This document shows, piece by piece, positions 44,840 through 57,456 of a stretch of 64,000 bases of DNA. The stretch is from assembly GCF_004123845.1 (NCBI RefSeq), contig NZ_NBDP01000019.1, forward strand, positions 62,001-126,000, read 5' to 3'. The DNA comes from Allobosea sp. Tri-44 (GTDB lineage: Bacteria; Pseudomonadota; Alphaproteobacteria; Rhizobiales; Beijerinckiaceae). Numbering within the stretch: the first letter of the stretch is position 1; each line of letters starts with the position of its first letter. The position numbers were made by a program, and so were the translations under genes. The notes under the pieces were generated by a model. That model did not search any database, was not told the origin of the DNA, and worked only from the letters and a program-made list of their open reading frames with translations.

Positions 44840-46204
44840 GTGTTCAAGGTTCCCGCGCTGATCGGCATCGCCGCCATCCTCGCTTGCCTCGGCGCCGCGC
44901 AAGCGCAGCAGCCGGTGGACCCGCGGCTCGCTGTGGCGACTCAGGCCTATGCCGCCTTGCCGGAAGCCGAGCGCAAGGCGATCCAGGCCGACCTGATCTG
45001 GACCGGGCATCTCAACAGCGCTGCGACCGGGAATTTCGGGGCGCTGACCTTCCGTGCCGTGAACGGCTTCAAGGCCGGCCGTGGCCAGCCAGACGGGCAG
45101 CTGTCTGCGGCAGAACGGCAGGACCTGGCGCGGCTCGCCAAGACAGCGCGCGATGCGGCTGGTTTTGCCGTGATCACCGACCAGCCCACCGGCGTGCGTA
45201 TCGGCATTCCGCAGAAGCTGCTGCCGAAGCGCGAGGCGACCGCAGCCGGCGGTAGCCGCTGGCAGAGCGCAGATGGCAAGGTCACGCTCGATGTCAGCGC
45301 AGGCCCTGCGACCGAGCCGCTTCAGGCGATTTTCGAGCGCGCCATCGCGGTCAATCCGAACATCCAGCGCAAGGTCACCTACAAGCTGCTGCAGCCGACC
45401 TTCTTTGTCGTCGCCGGCGACACGCCGACCGGAAAATTCTTCCGGCGCCAGGCGCTCGGGCCAACGGGCCTGCGCGGCTTCTCTGTCGGCTACGACAAGA
45501 GCATGGCCACGACCTTCGACAAGGTGGTGACCGCGATCGCCGACAGCTTCGAGCCGTTCCCAAGCGGCCCGGCTCCGGCTCCCGCAGCGCCCGGCGCACC
45601 TCCGGTGGCAACCGCTCCGGCGCAGCCGGCGACGGAGCGCTTCGGCGTCGGCCTCGTCGTCGGCAAGGAGCTGGTGCTGACGGCCCGTGCTGCGGCCGAT
45701 CCCTGCAAGGGGCTCAAGGTCGGCTCGCGGCCGGCAAAGCTGCGATCGCAGGATCAGGCGAGCGGGCTCGCCCTGCTCGACGTGCCGGGTCTGGTCTCCG
45801 GCGCAGTGCCGGGGCTGCGCGAGGCCGCGCCTGTTGCGAAGGAGGCCGTGGTCGTGCTGGCCTATGATGGAACCGCGGCGGCGCGTACCGCGGTCGCACT
45901 GCCGGGAGAGGTGATGAGCGATGCGGTGCTCGCGCCCTTGCAGCCCGGCGGTGCGGGCAGCCCGGTCTTCGATCGGCAGGGCCGTCTGGCGGGACTGGTC
46001 ACCGCCAATCCCTCGGACAAAGGGCTGATTGCCGGGGTCGCGCCGCAGCGCAATCATGCCATCGCCGGCGTCGCGCAACTTCGGACCATGCTGGAGAAGG
46101 CCGATGCCAAGCTTGGCGCCGCGGCCGCCGGTGGTGAGTTGAGCACCGGGGCGATCGCGGAGGCCGCCGGCAAGAGCGTCGTGCCCGTGGCCTGCGGGCT
46201 TTGA
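44840..46204 (+). CDS. Exported protease-like protein that appears catalytically dead
   Basis: A protein of ~454 residues with a signal peptide (ending AAQAQ). An N-terminal peptidoglycan-binding-like stretch (LIWTGHLNSAATGNFGALTFRAVNGF) follows. A Pro/Ala linker (PAPAPAAPGAPP) leads to a trypsin-like C-terminal domain. The usual Ser box is replaced: GGAGSPVFD stands where GNSGGPVF is expected. The His box is also missing (VLTARAAADPCKG). GAGGAG at 44828-44833 sits immediately before ATG 44834 and six bases before GTG 44840, so I prefer the GTG. It is divergent from the macroglobulin gene. Confidence 0.75.
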   Translation: MFKVPALIGIAAILACLGAAQAQQPVDPRLAVATQAYAALPEAERKAIQADLIWTGHLNSAATGNFGALTFRAVNGFKAGRGQPDGQLSAAERQDLARLAKTARDAAGFAVITDQPTGVRIGIPQKLLPKREATAAGGSRWQSADGKVTLDVSAGPATEPLQAIFERAIAVNPNIQRKVTYKLLQPTFFVVAGDTPTGKFFRRQALGPTGLRGFSVGYDKSMATTFDKVVTAIADSFEPFPSGPAPAPAAPGAPPVATAPAQPATERFGVGLVVGKELVLTARAAADPCKGLKVGSRPAKLRSQDQASGLALLDVPGLVSGAVPGLREAAPVAKEAVVVLAYDGTAAARTAVALPGEVMSDAVLAPLQPGGAGSPVFDRQGRLAGLVTANPSDKGLIAGVAPQRNHAIAGVAQLRTMLEKADAKLGAAAAGGELSTGAIAEAAGKSVVPVACGL

Positions 46205-46222
46205 AGCTCGCTGCGCAGGTCG

Positions 46223-46236
46223 TGCATACTGCATAC
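46223..46236. promoter_or_regulatory. Tandem TGCATAC repeat upstream of tctC
   Basis: Two exact copies of TGCATAC lie head-to-tail, 118 bases before the tctC start. Rhizobial FadR-type GntR operators often look like this (for example TGTATGCA-related sites), so a regulator binding site is plausible. No GntR gene adjoins, and a chance repeat is possible. Confidence 0.4.
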
Positions 46237-46353
46237 AAAGACGGTTGCCTCGCCAGCGGCAATCGGCTCTGATAGCGAGAATACCAAGGAAGCCGCGCCG
46301 TGAGGCGAAGAAGCTTTCAAATTTTAAATCGATTGAACGGGAGGAACATCGGA

Positions 46354-47346
46354 ATGAGCAGAATCAGCAGACGTTCGGTCCTCAAAGGCGCGGCGGCAGC
46401 CGGCGCGGCCGGCCTGATCACAGGCCCGGCGATCGGCCAGGCGCAGTATCCGAGCCGGCCGGTGACCCTGATCTGCCCATGGGGCGCGGGCGGCGGCACC
46501 GACGCAACGGCGCGCATCGTCGCGCAATTGCTGGAGAAGGATCTCGGTCAGCCCTTCAATGTGGTGAACCGCACCGGCGGCTCTGGCGTGGTCGGGCACC
46601 AGGCGATCGCGTCCGGAGCGCCAGACGGCTACACGATCGGCATGCTGACGGTCGAGATCGCGATGATGCACCATCAGGGCCTGACCGAGCTGAAATCGAC
46701 CAACTATGCCGCGCTCGCCCTGATGAACGAGGACCCGCCGGGCGTCCAAGTCTCGGCCTCGAGCCCCTACAAGGACATCAAGGAATTGGCCGCGGCGATC
46801 AAGGCTGCGCCTGCCGGCAAGCTCAAGGCCTCCGGCACCGGCCAGGGCGGTATCTGGCACCTCGCGCTGGTCGGCTGGCTGGTCGCGATGGGTCTGAAGC
46901 CCGACCATGTCGCCTGGGTGCCATCGAACGGCGCTGCGCCCGGCATGCAGGATCTCGCGGCAGGCGGCATCGACATCGTCACCTGCTCGGTGCCGGAAGC
47001 GCGGGCGATGATCGACGCCGGCAAGGCGAAGTCGCTGGCGATCATGGCGAGCGCGCGCAACCCGCAGTTCAAGGACGTGCCGACGCTGAACGAGTCGCTC
47101 GGCATCAACTATTCGGTCGGCGCCTGGCGCGGCATCGGCGCGCCCAAGGCCGTGCCGGCCGACATCCAGGCGAAGCTGACCGCGTCGCTGAAGAAGGCCT
47201 TCGACTCGAAGGAATACCAGGACTTCATGAACTCGCGCGGCTTCGGCATGAAGTTCGCCGACGGGCCGGGCTTCGCCAAGTTCATGGCCGACAGCGACAC
47301 CTCGATGGCCTCGGCGATGAAGGCTGCCGGTCTGGCCAAGGCCTGA
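46354..47346 (+). CDS. TctC-type substrate-binding protein of a tripartite tricarboxylate transporter
   Basis: A 330-residue periplasmic binding protein with a twin-arginine-like leader (SRRSVLKGAAAAGAAG). YPSRPVTLICPWGAGGGTDATARI opens the mature part, and WVPSNGAAPGMQDLAAGGIDI is the pocket block. GGGAGGAACATCGG precedes ATG 46354, whereas the frame is open from 46300. tctB and tctA follow at 99 and 7 bases, so this TctC has its membrane partners, unlike the one at 35960. Confidence 0.93.
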   Translation: MSRISRRSVLKGAAAAGAAGLITGPAIGQAQYPSRPVTLICPWGAGGGTDATARIVAQLLEKDLGQPFNVVNRTGGSGVVGHQAIASGAPDGYTIGMLTVEIAMMHHQGLTELKSTNYAALALMNEDPPGVQVSASSPYKDIKELAAAIKAAPAGKLKASGTGQGGIWHLALVGWLVAMGLKPDHVAWVPSNGAAPGMQDLAAGGIDIVTCSVPEARAMIDAGKAKSLAIMASARNPQFKDVPTLNESLGINYSVGAWRGIGAPKAVPADIQAKLTASLKKAFDSKEYQDFMNSRGFGMKFADGPGFAKFMADSDTSMASAMKAAGLAKA

Positions 47347-47445
47347 TCGCTCGCAAGCAGGACGGACGGGCGAAACCACGCCTGTCCGTTCCTCTGCCTA
47401 GTTGGCGCCATGTGGCGCAATCACAGTTCGACGAGAATTCGCAGC

Positions 47446-47937
47446 ATGTTGTTGCCAGACCGCGTGACCGGGGGCGTGATCGCGACGCTCGGCGCCGCCG
47501 CCTTCTTCTATGGCTCGAAACTGCCGCCGGTGCCCGGCCAGCAGGTCGGCCCCTCGGCCTTCCCGATGGTGGTGGGCGCCGGGCTGGTGCTCTGCGGCGT
47601 GATGATCGTGCTCGGTATCGGCCGCCGCTTCGAGGAGGTCGCCGAGGCCGATGTCGCGAGCCACAGCGCGCCCGAGCTGCTCGAGCCACTGCCGGCCTGG
47701 CGCAACTGGCTGGCGCTGCTGCCGCCGGCGCTGCTGATCTTCTACGCGCTCGTCTCCGAAAAGCTCGGCTTCCTGCCGACGGCGGCGATCATGGTGCTGG
47801 CCGCGAGCCTCGCCTTCGGCGCCAGGCCCAAGCTCGCGGTGCCGCTCGCGCTGATCGCGCCCTTCGTGATCAACCTGATCTTCCTGAAGCTGCTGCGCGT
47901 GCCGTTGCCCAGCGGCCTGCTGCCCTTCCCCTGGTGA
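47446..47937 (+). CDS. TctB-type small membrane subunit
   Basis: A 163-residue protein with four hydrophobic helices (for example VIATLGAAAFFYGSKLPP and LALLPPALLIFYAL). The TctB-like segment QVGPSAFPMVVGAGLVLCG is clear. The frame opens at 47410, but ATG 47446 gives a normal-length TctB. It forms the small subunit of the secondary transporter with TctA. TctB proteins are poorly conserved, so the assignment leans partly on position between tctC and tctA. Confidence 0.9.
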   Translation: MLLPDRVTGGVIATLGAAAFFYGSKLPPVPGQQVGPSAFPMVVGAGLVLCGVMIVLGIGRRFEEVAEADVASHSAPELLEPLPAWRNWLALLPPALLIFYALVSEKLGFLPTAAIMVLAASLAFGARPKLAVPLALIAPFVINLIFLKLLRVPLPSGLLPFPW

Positions 47938-47944
47938 GGCCGCG

Positions 47945-49447
47945 ATGAACACCGTCATCCAGGCCTTCGGGCTCGTCTTCGCCCCCGACGTGCTGATCGC
48001 GATCTTCGCCTCGGCGATCTACGGGCTGGTGGTCGGCTCGCTGCCCGGCCTGTCGGCGACGATGGCGACGGCGCTGCTCGTGCCCGTCACCTTCTACCTC
48101 TCGCCGATCGCGGCGGTGGCGACGATCATCACCGCCTCGGCGATGGCGATCTTCTCGGGCGACATTCCCGGCTGCCTCCTGCGCATCCCAGGCACGCCCG
48201 CTTCCGCCGCCTATACCGATGAAGCCTATGCGATGACGCGCAAGGGCGAGGCGGAAACCGCGCTCGGCATCTGCCTGTGGTTCTCGGCGCTCGGTGGCAT
48301 CGCCGGCACGCTCTCGCTAATGCTGATCGCGCCGCTGCTGGCCGAGATGGCGCTGTCCTTCTCGACCTATGAGAACTTCTGGCTCGCCATGCTCGGGCTG
48401 ATGTGCTCGACGCTGGTGGCGCGCTCCTCGCCGATCAAGGCGATTGCGGCGATGCTGCTCGGCCTTTTGATCACCTGCATCGGCATCGACAATCCCGGCG
48501 GCGTGCCGCGCTTCACACTGGGCTCGACCGACCTGCTGGGGGGCATCGAGGTGATTCCGGCACTGGTCGGCGTCTTCGCCTTGGCCGAGGTGATGCGGGC
48601 CCTGACCGAACGCGAGCCGCCCAAGCTGGAGAACCGCCGGCTCGGCTCGATCCTGAAGGGCCAGTGGGCCCTGACCAAGAAGTATCCCAAGCAGCAAGCG
48701 CGCGGGAACCTGATCGGCATCATCATCGGCGTGCTGCCGGGCGCCGGCGCCGACATGGCGGCCTGGGTCAGCTATGCCATGGCCAAGCGCTTCTCGAAGA
48801 CACCGGAGAGGTTCGGCACAGGCCACCCGGAAGGACTGATCGAGGCCGGCGCCTCCAACAACGCCTCGCTCGCCTCGGGCTGGGTGCCGGCGCTGCTCTT
48901 CGGCATCCCGGGCGACACGATCACCGCGATCGCGATCGGCGTGCTCTACATGAAGGGGCTCAATCCCGGCCCGACGCTGTTCACCTCGCAGGCGTCGAGC
49001 ATGTACGCGCTCTACATCATCTTCATCATCGGCAACATCATCATGATCCCGCTCGGCATCGTCATGATCCGGCTGGCGAGCAAGGTCGTGGGGGCGCCGC
49101 GCTCGGCGGTGATGCCGGTGATCATGATCTTCTGCGCGGTCGGCGCCTTCGCCACGGCGGGCAACAACCTTTTCGCGGTCTACTGTGTCGCCATCTTCGG
49201 GCTGATCGGCTTCGTGATGGAGAAGAACGGCTATCCGGTCGCGGCGATGGTGCTCGGCATCGTCATGGGCACGATGGTGGAGCAGAGCTTCGTGACCTCG
49301 CTGATCAAGTCGGACGGCTCGATCCTGCCCTTCTTCAGCCGGCCGGTCTCGTCGGTGCTGGCGGCGATGACCTTCGGCGCGCTGCTCTGGCCGGTCTTCG
49401 TCTGGGCGACGCGCAAGCTGATGGCACAGCGGCCGGCCGCCGCCTGA
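47945..49447 (+). CDS. TctA-type large membrane subunit
   Basis: A 500-residue, ~12-helix protein. YGLVVGSLPGLSATMATALLVPVTF and a later GVLPGAGADMAAWVSYAMAKRFSK are the paired TctA motifs, with ASNNASLASGWVPALLFGIPGD between the halves. It starts seven bases after tctB. With TctC and TctB it should import a carboxylate driven by an ion gradient; the substrate is unknown. Confidence 0.95.
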   Translation: MNTVIQAFGLVFAPDVLIAIFASAIYGLVVGSLPGLSATMATALLVPVTFYLSPIAAVATIITASAMAIFSGDIPGCLLRIPGTPASAAYTDEAYAMTRKGEAETALGICLWFSALGGIAGTLSLMLIAPLLAEMALSFSTYENFWLAMLGLMCSTLVARSSPIKAIAAMLLGLLITCIGIDNPGGVPRFTLGSTDLLGGIEVIPALVGVFALAEVMRALTEREPPKLENRRLGSILKGQWALTKKYPKQQARGNLIGIIIGVLPGAGADMAAWVSYAMAKRFSKTPERFGTGHPEGLIEAGASNNASLASGWVPALLFGIPGDTITAIAIGVLYMKGLNPGPTLFTSQASSMYALYIIFIIGNIIMIPLGIVMIRLASKVVGAPRSAVMPVIMIFCAVGAFATAGNNLFAVYCVAIFGLIGFVMEKNGYPVAAMVLGIVMGTMVEQSFVTSLIKSDGSILPFFSRPVSSVLAAMTFGALLWPVFVWATRKLMAQRPAAA

Positions 49448-49768
49448 TACAGAGGACGCTGCATCGAGGGCGATCTCATTGCGCTGCCTTTCCTGCGTAG
49501 GCTCCTCCTTTCGCCCTTGTGGGGAAGGGTATGGGGATGGGGGTGGTGCCGCTTGGTGATCGTCGGCAGGAAATGGGGCTGGCAGCAGTGGCAGCGCCGC
49601 CTGGTTTCTATCGATCGCTCCGGCTTTGCGACCCCCACCCCTGCCCCTCCCCACCAGGGGGAGGGGTTTCTTGCCTTGCATCCGGAACGGGGGAGAGGTG
49701 GAGCGGGGGCAAAGCCGGCGGGTTTCTACTGCCGGCCATGATGCCGAATCAGTGCTAGAGACGGGCGC
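49448..49768. repeat. Intergenic region with a G-rich/C-rich inverted repeat before priA
   Basis: The 321-base gap holds GTGGGGAAGGGTATGGGG and GGGGGTGG (about 49518-49548). Its complement-like partner, CCCCCACCCCTGCCCCTCCCCAC, is split at about 49631-49653, followed by CAGGGGGAGGGG. The two arms could form a long imperfect hairpin. A priA promoter should also lie here. I see no supportable gene. Confidence 0.6.
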
Positions 49769-51955
49769 ATGGACGATGCGCTCGACGAGGGGCAGGGCGG
49801 CGGCACGGTCGAGGTGCTGATCCCGCTCGGCCTCGACCAGGCCTATAGCTACGCCGTGCCGCCCGGGCTCACGCTCGCGCCAGGCGATGTCGTGCAGGTG
49901 CCGCTCGGGCCGCGTGAGACGGTCGGCGTCGTCTGGGAGGCTGGCTCCGGCCGTGGCGGCAACCTGAAGAAGGTCACCGGCAAGCTCGACATGCCGCCGC
50001 TCGATCCGGCCTTGCGCAAGCTGGTCGACTGGGTTGCCTGGTACACACTCGCCGCCAAGGGCTCGGTGCTGGCGCTCGCCCTGCGGCGCCCACCGGACGA
50101 CACGCCGGAGCGGCCGAAGCTCGGTGTCAGGCTCATTGGGGCTCCACCGGCGCGGATGACGCCGGGCCGGGCGCGCACCATCGCCGCTGCCGAGGGCGGA
50201 CTGCTGATCGGCAAGTCGGCGCTGGCCGAGATGGCATCCGTCAGCACGGCGGTGATCGATTCGCTCGTCGACGCCGGCACCTTCAGTGTCGAGGCACTGC
50301 CGCAGGAGGCGATCGCGGCGCGGCCCGACCCCGATCATGCCAAACCGCAGCTCTCCGAGGATCAGCAGGCGGTCGGCGATGCGCTGGCGGAGCTCGTGCG
50401 CAAGCAGGCCTGGCAGGTCGCGCTGCTGGAGGGCGTTACCGGCTCTGGAAAAACGGAGGTCTATTTCGAGGCGGTGGCCGAGGCGATCCGGCTCGGGCGG
50501 CAGAGCGTGATCCTGATGCCGGAGATCGCGCTGACCGCGCAGTTCATCGACCGTTTCGAGGCGCGCTTCGGCGTCCGTCCGGGCCTGTGGCACTCAGGCG
50601 TGAGCGGGCGAAGGCGCGAGCGCCTGCAGGCGGCGATCGCCAAGGGCGAGGCGCTGGTGGTCGCCGGTGCGCGCTCGGCGCTGTTCCTGCCCTATCGCGA
50701 TCTCGGCCTGATCATTGTCGATGAGGAGCACGAGGCCGCCTACAAGCAGGAGGACGGCGTCGCCTATCATGCCCGCGACATGGCGGTGGTGCGCGGCAAG
50801 ATCGAGAACGCGCCGGTGGTGCTGGCTTCGGCGACGCCTTCGCTGGAAACCCGCGTCAATGCCGAACGCGGCCGCTACGTCCATCTCAAGCTGCCGGAGC
50901 GCTATGGCGGGCGCGAGCTGCCGACACTCGGCCTGGTCGACCTGCGCAAGGACAAACCGGAGCGCGGGCGCTGGCTCTCTTCAGGCCTGGTCAAGGCGGT
51001 CGAGGCCAATCTGGAGGCGAAGGAGCAGTCGCTGCTCTTCCTCAACCGGCGCGGCTATGCGCCGCTGACGCTCTGCCGCGATTGCGGCCACCGCTTCCAA
51101 TGCAAGAACTGTTCGGCCTGGCTGGTCGATCATCGCTTCCGGCGGGCGCTGGTCTGCCATCATTGCGGCCATGTCGAGCGAAGGCCGCATGAGTGCCCGG
51201 CCTGCCATCAGCCCGAAAGCCTCGTCGCCTGCGGGCCGGGCGTCGAGCGCCTTGCCGAGGAGGTCGCGACGCTGTTCCCGCAGGCGCGCTCGATCGTGCT
51301 GTCGAGCGATTTTCCGGGTGGCACCGAGCGTCTGAAGCAGGAACTGATGGCGGTCGCGGAGGGCGAGTTCGACATCGTCATCGGCACGCAGCTCGTCGCC
51401 AAGGGCCATAATTTCCCGGGAATGACGCTGGTCGGTGTGATCGACGCCGATCTCGGCCTGACCTCGGGCGATCCGCGTGCCGCCGAGCGAACCTTCCAGG
51501 TCTTGAGGCAGGTCACCGGCCGGGCCGGGCGCGGCGAGAAGCCGGGGCGGGCGCTGCTGCAGACGCACGATCCGGGCCATCCGGTGCTGAAAGCACTGAT
51601 CTCGGGCGACCCCGAACGCTTCTATGCCGCCGAGACGGCGTCGCGGGAGGCCGCCGGCCTGCCTCCTTTCGGCCGGCTCGCGGGTCTGATCGTCTCGGCC
51701 AATTCGCAAGGGGAGGCCGAGACGCATGCGCGGGCGCTGGCGCGCTGCGCCGAGGCGCCGGTTGGAGTCGCCGTGCTCGGGCCGGCCGAGGCGCCGCTCG
51801 CGATCCTGCGTGGGCGCCACCGCATGCGCCTGATCGTCCGGACGTCACGCGAGATCAACCTCCAGGATTACCTGCGCGCCTGGATCAAGCGCGCGCCAAA
51901 ACCGAAAGGTTCGGTCAGGGTCGCGGTCGACGTCGATCCGCAGAGCTTCCTTTAG
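49769..51955 (+). CDS. priA: Primosomal protein N' (replication restart helicase)
   Basis: A 728-residue helicase that reloads DnaB at stalled forks. It has the Walker A GVTGSGKTE, the DEEH box, and the zinc-binding Cys cluster (CRDCGHRFQCKNC and CHHCGHVERRPHECPAC). The C-terminal helicase block GTQLVAKGHNFPGMTLVGVIDAD and QVTGRAGRGEKPG complete it. It lies upstream of atpH, an order common in Hyphomicrobiales. The opposite frame across 48317-50593 is a shadow. Confidence 0.95.
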   Translation: MDDALDEGQGGGTVEVLIPLGLDQAYSYAVPPGLTLAPGDVVQVPLGPRETVGVVWEAGSGRGGNLKKVTGKLDMPPLDPALRKLVDWVAWYTLAAKGSVLALALRRPPDDTPERPKLGVRLIGAPPARMTPGRARTIAAAEGGLLIGKSALAEMASVSTAVIDSLVDAGTFSVEALPQEAIAARPDPDHAKPQLSEDQQAVGDALAELVRKQAWQVALLEGVTGSGKTEVYFEAVAEAIRLGRQSVILMPEIALTAQFIDRFEARFGVRPGLWHSGVSGRRRERLQAAIAKGEALVVAGARSALFLPYRDLGLIIVDEEHEAAYKQEDGVAYHARDMAVVRGKIENAPVVLASATPSLETRVNAERGRYVHLKLPERYGGRELPTLGLVDLRKDKPERGRWLSSGLVKAVEANLEAKEQSLLFLNRRGYAPLTLCRDCGHRFQCKNCSAWLVDHRFRRALVCHHCGHVERRPHECPACHQPESLVACGPGVERLAEEVATLFPQARSIVLSSDFPGGTERLKQELMAVAEGEFDIVIGTQLVAKGHNFPGMTLVGVIDADLGLTSGDPRAAERTFQVLRQVTGRAGRGEKPGRALLQTHDPGHPVLKALISGDPERFYAAETASREAAGLPPFGRLAGLIVSANSQGEAETHARALARCAEAPVGVAVLGPAEAPLAILRGRHRMRLIVRTSREINLQDYLRAWIKRAPKPKGSVRVAVDVDPQSFL

Positions 51956-52212
51956 CCGGATTCGTACTGCGCAGCCGTGCAGGCCGTCGTAACCTGCGCC
52001 GGCTGCTTCTTTCGACCGCATCCAAAGCATGAGAGGCGGGTACTTCGTCGGTTGCGCCCCCCGAAACCCCATGCTATCGCACCGCCGCAATCCAAGCGCC
52101 GAAAGCCCTGGAACAGGTTCGTCGTGCGCTTGATCACCGCAATGTCGGGGATATGCACTCCACCTTCGTCAGAAGGTCGCCGGAGCAGTCCCCTGGAAGA
52201 GAGAGCGAGAGC

Positions 52213-52784
52213 GTGGCCGAGGGCGGATCGCAGGAACAATCCCCTGTCTCGGGCGTGGCCGAGCGCTATGCGACGGCTCTGTTCGAACTGGCCAGCGAGG
52301 CCAGGAGCGTCGACGCTGTCGCCAAGGATCTCGACACCTTCAGCGCGATGATCGCCGAGAGCGACGATCTCAAGCGCCTGATCGGAAGCCCCGCCTTCTC
52401 CACCCAGGACCAGGTTTCGGCCGTCGCCGCGCTCACCGCCAAGGCCGGCATCTCCGGCAGCGCCGCCAACTTCATCGGCTTCGTCGCCAGCAAGCGCCGC
52501 CTGTTCGCGCTGCCGGGCATGATCCGCGCCTTCCGCGCCAAGGTCGCCGAGGCCAAGGGTGTGGTCAGCGCCGAGGTCACGCTCGCCGAGCAGCCCTCGG
52601 CCACCCAGCTCAAGGACATCGCCGCGACCCTCAAGGATGTCGCCGGCAAGGATGTCGACGTTTCCGTGAAGGTCGACCCGGCCATCATCGGCGGCCTCAT
52701 CGTCAAGATGGGCTCGCGGATGGTCGATGCGTCCCTGAAAACCAAGCTCAATTCTATTCGTCTTGCCATGAAAGAGGTCGGCTG

Positions 52785-52785
<1 letters not shown>
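52213..52785 (+). CDS. atpH: ATP synthase delta subunit
   Basis: A 190-residue OSCP/delta subunit linking F1 to the peripheral stalk. [17 protein letters not shown] starts the conserved domain, and the C-terminal end [32 protein letters not shown] is typical. The frame is open from 52153, but GTG 52213 (after a GAGAG-rich stretch) gives the usual length. ATGs upstream are at 52153 only, which would add 20 unlike residues. It overlaps the atpA start. Confidence 0.92.
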
Positions 52786-54314
<1,529 letters not shown>

Positions 54315-54394
54315 TCATTGCGAGCGGAGCGAAGCAATCCAGCCTCGCTCCGCCAGTCGTCTGGATTGCTTCGTCGCTGCGCTTCTCGCAATGA
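54315..54394. repeat. Palindromic repeat between atpA and atpG
   Basis: The outer arms TCATTGCGAG and CTCGCAATGA are exact complements, and inside them GAAGCAATCCAG (about 54331) pairs with CTGGATTGCTTC (54361-54372). The element starts right at the atpA stop (its TGA is shared) and could form a stable hairpin in the operon mRNA. Confidence 0.85.
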
Positions 54395-54415
54395 CGGGTA
54401 GGGGATAGAGATCGA

Positions 54416-55285
54416 ATGCCCTCCCTGAAGGACCTTAGAAACCGCATCGCCTCGGTGAAGGCGACGCAGAAGATCACCAAGGCCATGCAGATGGTCGCGG
54501 CGGCAAAGCTGCGCCGCGCGCAGTCGGCCGCCGAGGCCGCGCGTCCCTATGCCGAGCGCATGGAGGCGGTGCTGGCCAACCTCGCCGGCGGCCTCGCCAA
54601 TGGCAGCGCGCCGCGCCTGATCGCCGGCACGGGCTCGGACAAGGTCCAGCTGCTCGTGGTCTGCACGGCCGAGCGCGGCCTGTGCGGCGCCTTCAACTCA
54701 TCGATCGCCCGTCTCGCCCGTGACAAGGCGAACGCGCTGAAGGCTGAGGGCAAGACGGTCAAGATCATCTGCGTCGGCAAGAAGGGCTTCGACATCCTGC
54801 GCCGGCAGTTCGCCGCCGACATCATCGAAGTCGTCGACCTACGCGCCTTCAAGCAGCTCGGCTTCGCCAATGCCGAGGCGATCGCCCAGAACATCCTGAC
54901 GCGCTTCGCTGCCAGCGAGTTCGATGTAGCGACGCTGTTCTTCTCGAAGTTCAAGTCGGTGATCTCGCAGATCCCGACCGCGCAGCAGATCATTCCGGCC
55001 GAGATCCCGGCCGGCGCCAAGACGACCGACGCGGTCTACGACTACGAGCCGGAAGAGAGCGAGATCCTCGAGACCCTGCTGCCGCGCAACCTCACGGTGC
55101 AGGTGCTGCGGGCGATCCTGGAGAACGCCGCCTCCGAGCAGGGCGCGCGCATGTCGGCGATGGACTCCGCCACGCGCAACGCCGGCGAGATGATCAAGAA
55201 GCAGACGCAGCTCTACAACCGCTCGCGCCAGGCGATGATCACCAAGGAACTGATCGAGATCATCTCCGGCGCGGAAGCGCTGTAG
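54416..55285 (+). CDS. atpG: ATP synthase gamma subunit
   Basis: A 289-residue rotor shaft subunit. The N-terminal coiled coil opens [36 protein letters not shown] and the C-terminal helix ends [22 protein letters not shown], both signatures. [16 protein letters not shown] block appears as [12 protein letters not shown] in the middle. Length is normal. Confidence 0.97.
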   Translation: MPSLKDLRNRIASVKATQKITKAMQMVAAAKLRRAQSAAEAARPYAERMEAVLANLAGGLANGSAPRLIAGTGSDKVQLLVVCTAERGLCGAFNSSIARLARDKANALKAEGKTVKIICVGKKGFDILRRQFAADIIEVVDLRAFKQLGFANAEAIAQNILTRFAASEFDVATLFFSKFKSVISQIPTAQQIIPAEIPAGAKTTDAVYDYEPEESEILETLLPRNLTVQVLRAILENAASEQGARMSAMDSATRNAGEMIKKQTQLYNRSRQAMITKELIEIISGAEAL

Positions 55286-55293
55286 TTTTTGAA

Positions 55294-55346
55294 AGAGCGC
55301 ATGATGTCGGCCGAAAACCGGTTCCCACTTTTCGGCATCATGCTCT
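55294..55346. repeat. Palindromic repeat between atpG and atpD (AGAGCATGATG family)
   Basis: AGAGCGCATGATGTCGGCCGAAAA pairs, with small bulges, with TTTTCGGCATCATGCTCT; the loop is CCGGTTCCCAC. I recognise very similar elements (ATGATGCCGAAAAG...) as widespread in Hyphomicrobiales genomes, though I did not search. Confidence 0.8.
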
Positions 55347-55356
55347 AACCGCCTAA

Positions 55357-56877
<1,521 letters not shown>

Positions 56878-56895
56878 GGTCCAACATACACGCCC

Positions 56896-56999
56896 GTCAT
56901 CCCGGACAAGCCGCGTAGCGGCGCTGATCCGGGATCCATCGAAGGGCGTTGCATTCTAGGATGGATTCCGGCGCGACGCTTTGTGTCGGCCGGAATGAC
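56896..56999. repeat. Palindromic repeat between atpD and atpC (GTCATCCCGG family)
   Basis: GTCATCCCGG at 56896 and CCGGAATGAC ending at 56999 are the imperfect outer arms, with an inner GATCCGGGATCC. It is the third repeat inside the atp operon and belongs with the elements at 3459 and 36981. Confidence 0.8.
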
Positions 57000-57016
57000 G
57001 GCGGAGAGATAGCAAG

Positions 57017-57430
57017 ATGGCCACCTTCAAGTTCGAACTCGTCTCGCCGGAGCGCATCCTGTTCTCGGGCGATGCCGTTAGCGTCATCGTGCCGTCGGTC
57101 GAGGGCGAGATGACCGTGCTCGCCGGCCATGCCCCGGTCGTCGCCGTGCTGAAGCCGGGCATCGTCCTGGTCCAGACCGGCGCCAGCAACGGCAAGGAAT
57201 TCTTCGTCTCGGGCGGCCTCGCCGAGGTCAACGCGACGAGCGTCACCATCCTGGCCGAACAGGCCCGCTTCATCGAGGACGTCGACAACGCCGTGCTCGA
57301 TCAGGAAATTCTGACTGCCGAGACCCGCCATGCCGGTTCGCATGACGAGGCCGAGAAGAAGCGCCTGCACGATCAGCTCGTGCAGCTGCGCGAGTTCAAG
57401 GGCGTGTTCGAGCAGCGCAAGGCCGCCTGA
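57017..57430 (+). CDS. atpC: ATP synthase epsilon subunit
   Basis: A 137-residue subunit: the N-terminal beta-sandwich begins FKFELVSPERILFSGDA and contains GEMTVLAGHAPVVAVLKPG, and a helical C-terminal part (KKRLHDQLVQLREFKGVF) follows. It completes the F1 gene set HAGDC. The usual F0 genes are elsewhere, as is normal in alphaproteobacteria. A strong terminator stands 26 bases after the stop. Confidence 0.96.
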   Translation: MATFKFELVSPERILFSGDAVSVIVPSVEGEMTVLAGHAPVVAVLKPGIVLVQTGASNGKEFFVSGGLAEVNATSVTILAEQARFIEDVDNAVLDQEILTAETRHAGSHDEAEKKRLHDQLVQLREFKGVFEQRKAA

Positions 57431-57456
57431 GCCGCCTGTCGCATCGGAAGAATTGG

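Noticed and set aside
48317..50593. 758-residue minus frame over tctA and priA
   Set aside because: It crosses two well-supported genes and an intergenic repeat. Its sequence is low-complexity Arg/Asp/His/Gln.
55294..55346. Rho-independent terminator inside the atp operon
   Set aside because: The hairpin is imperfect and not followed by a T-run, and atpD must be transcribed beyond it. A repeat element is the better reading.
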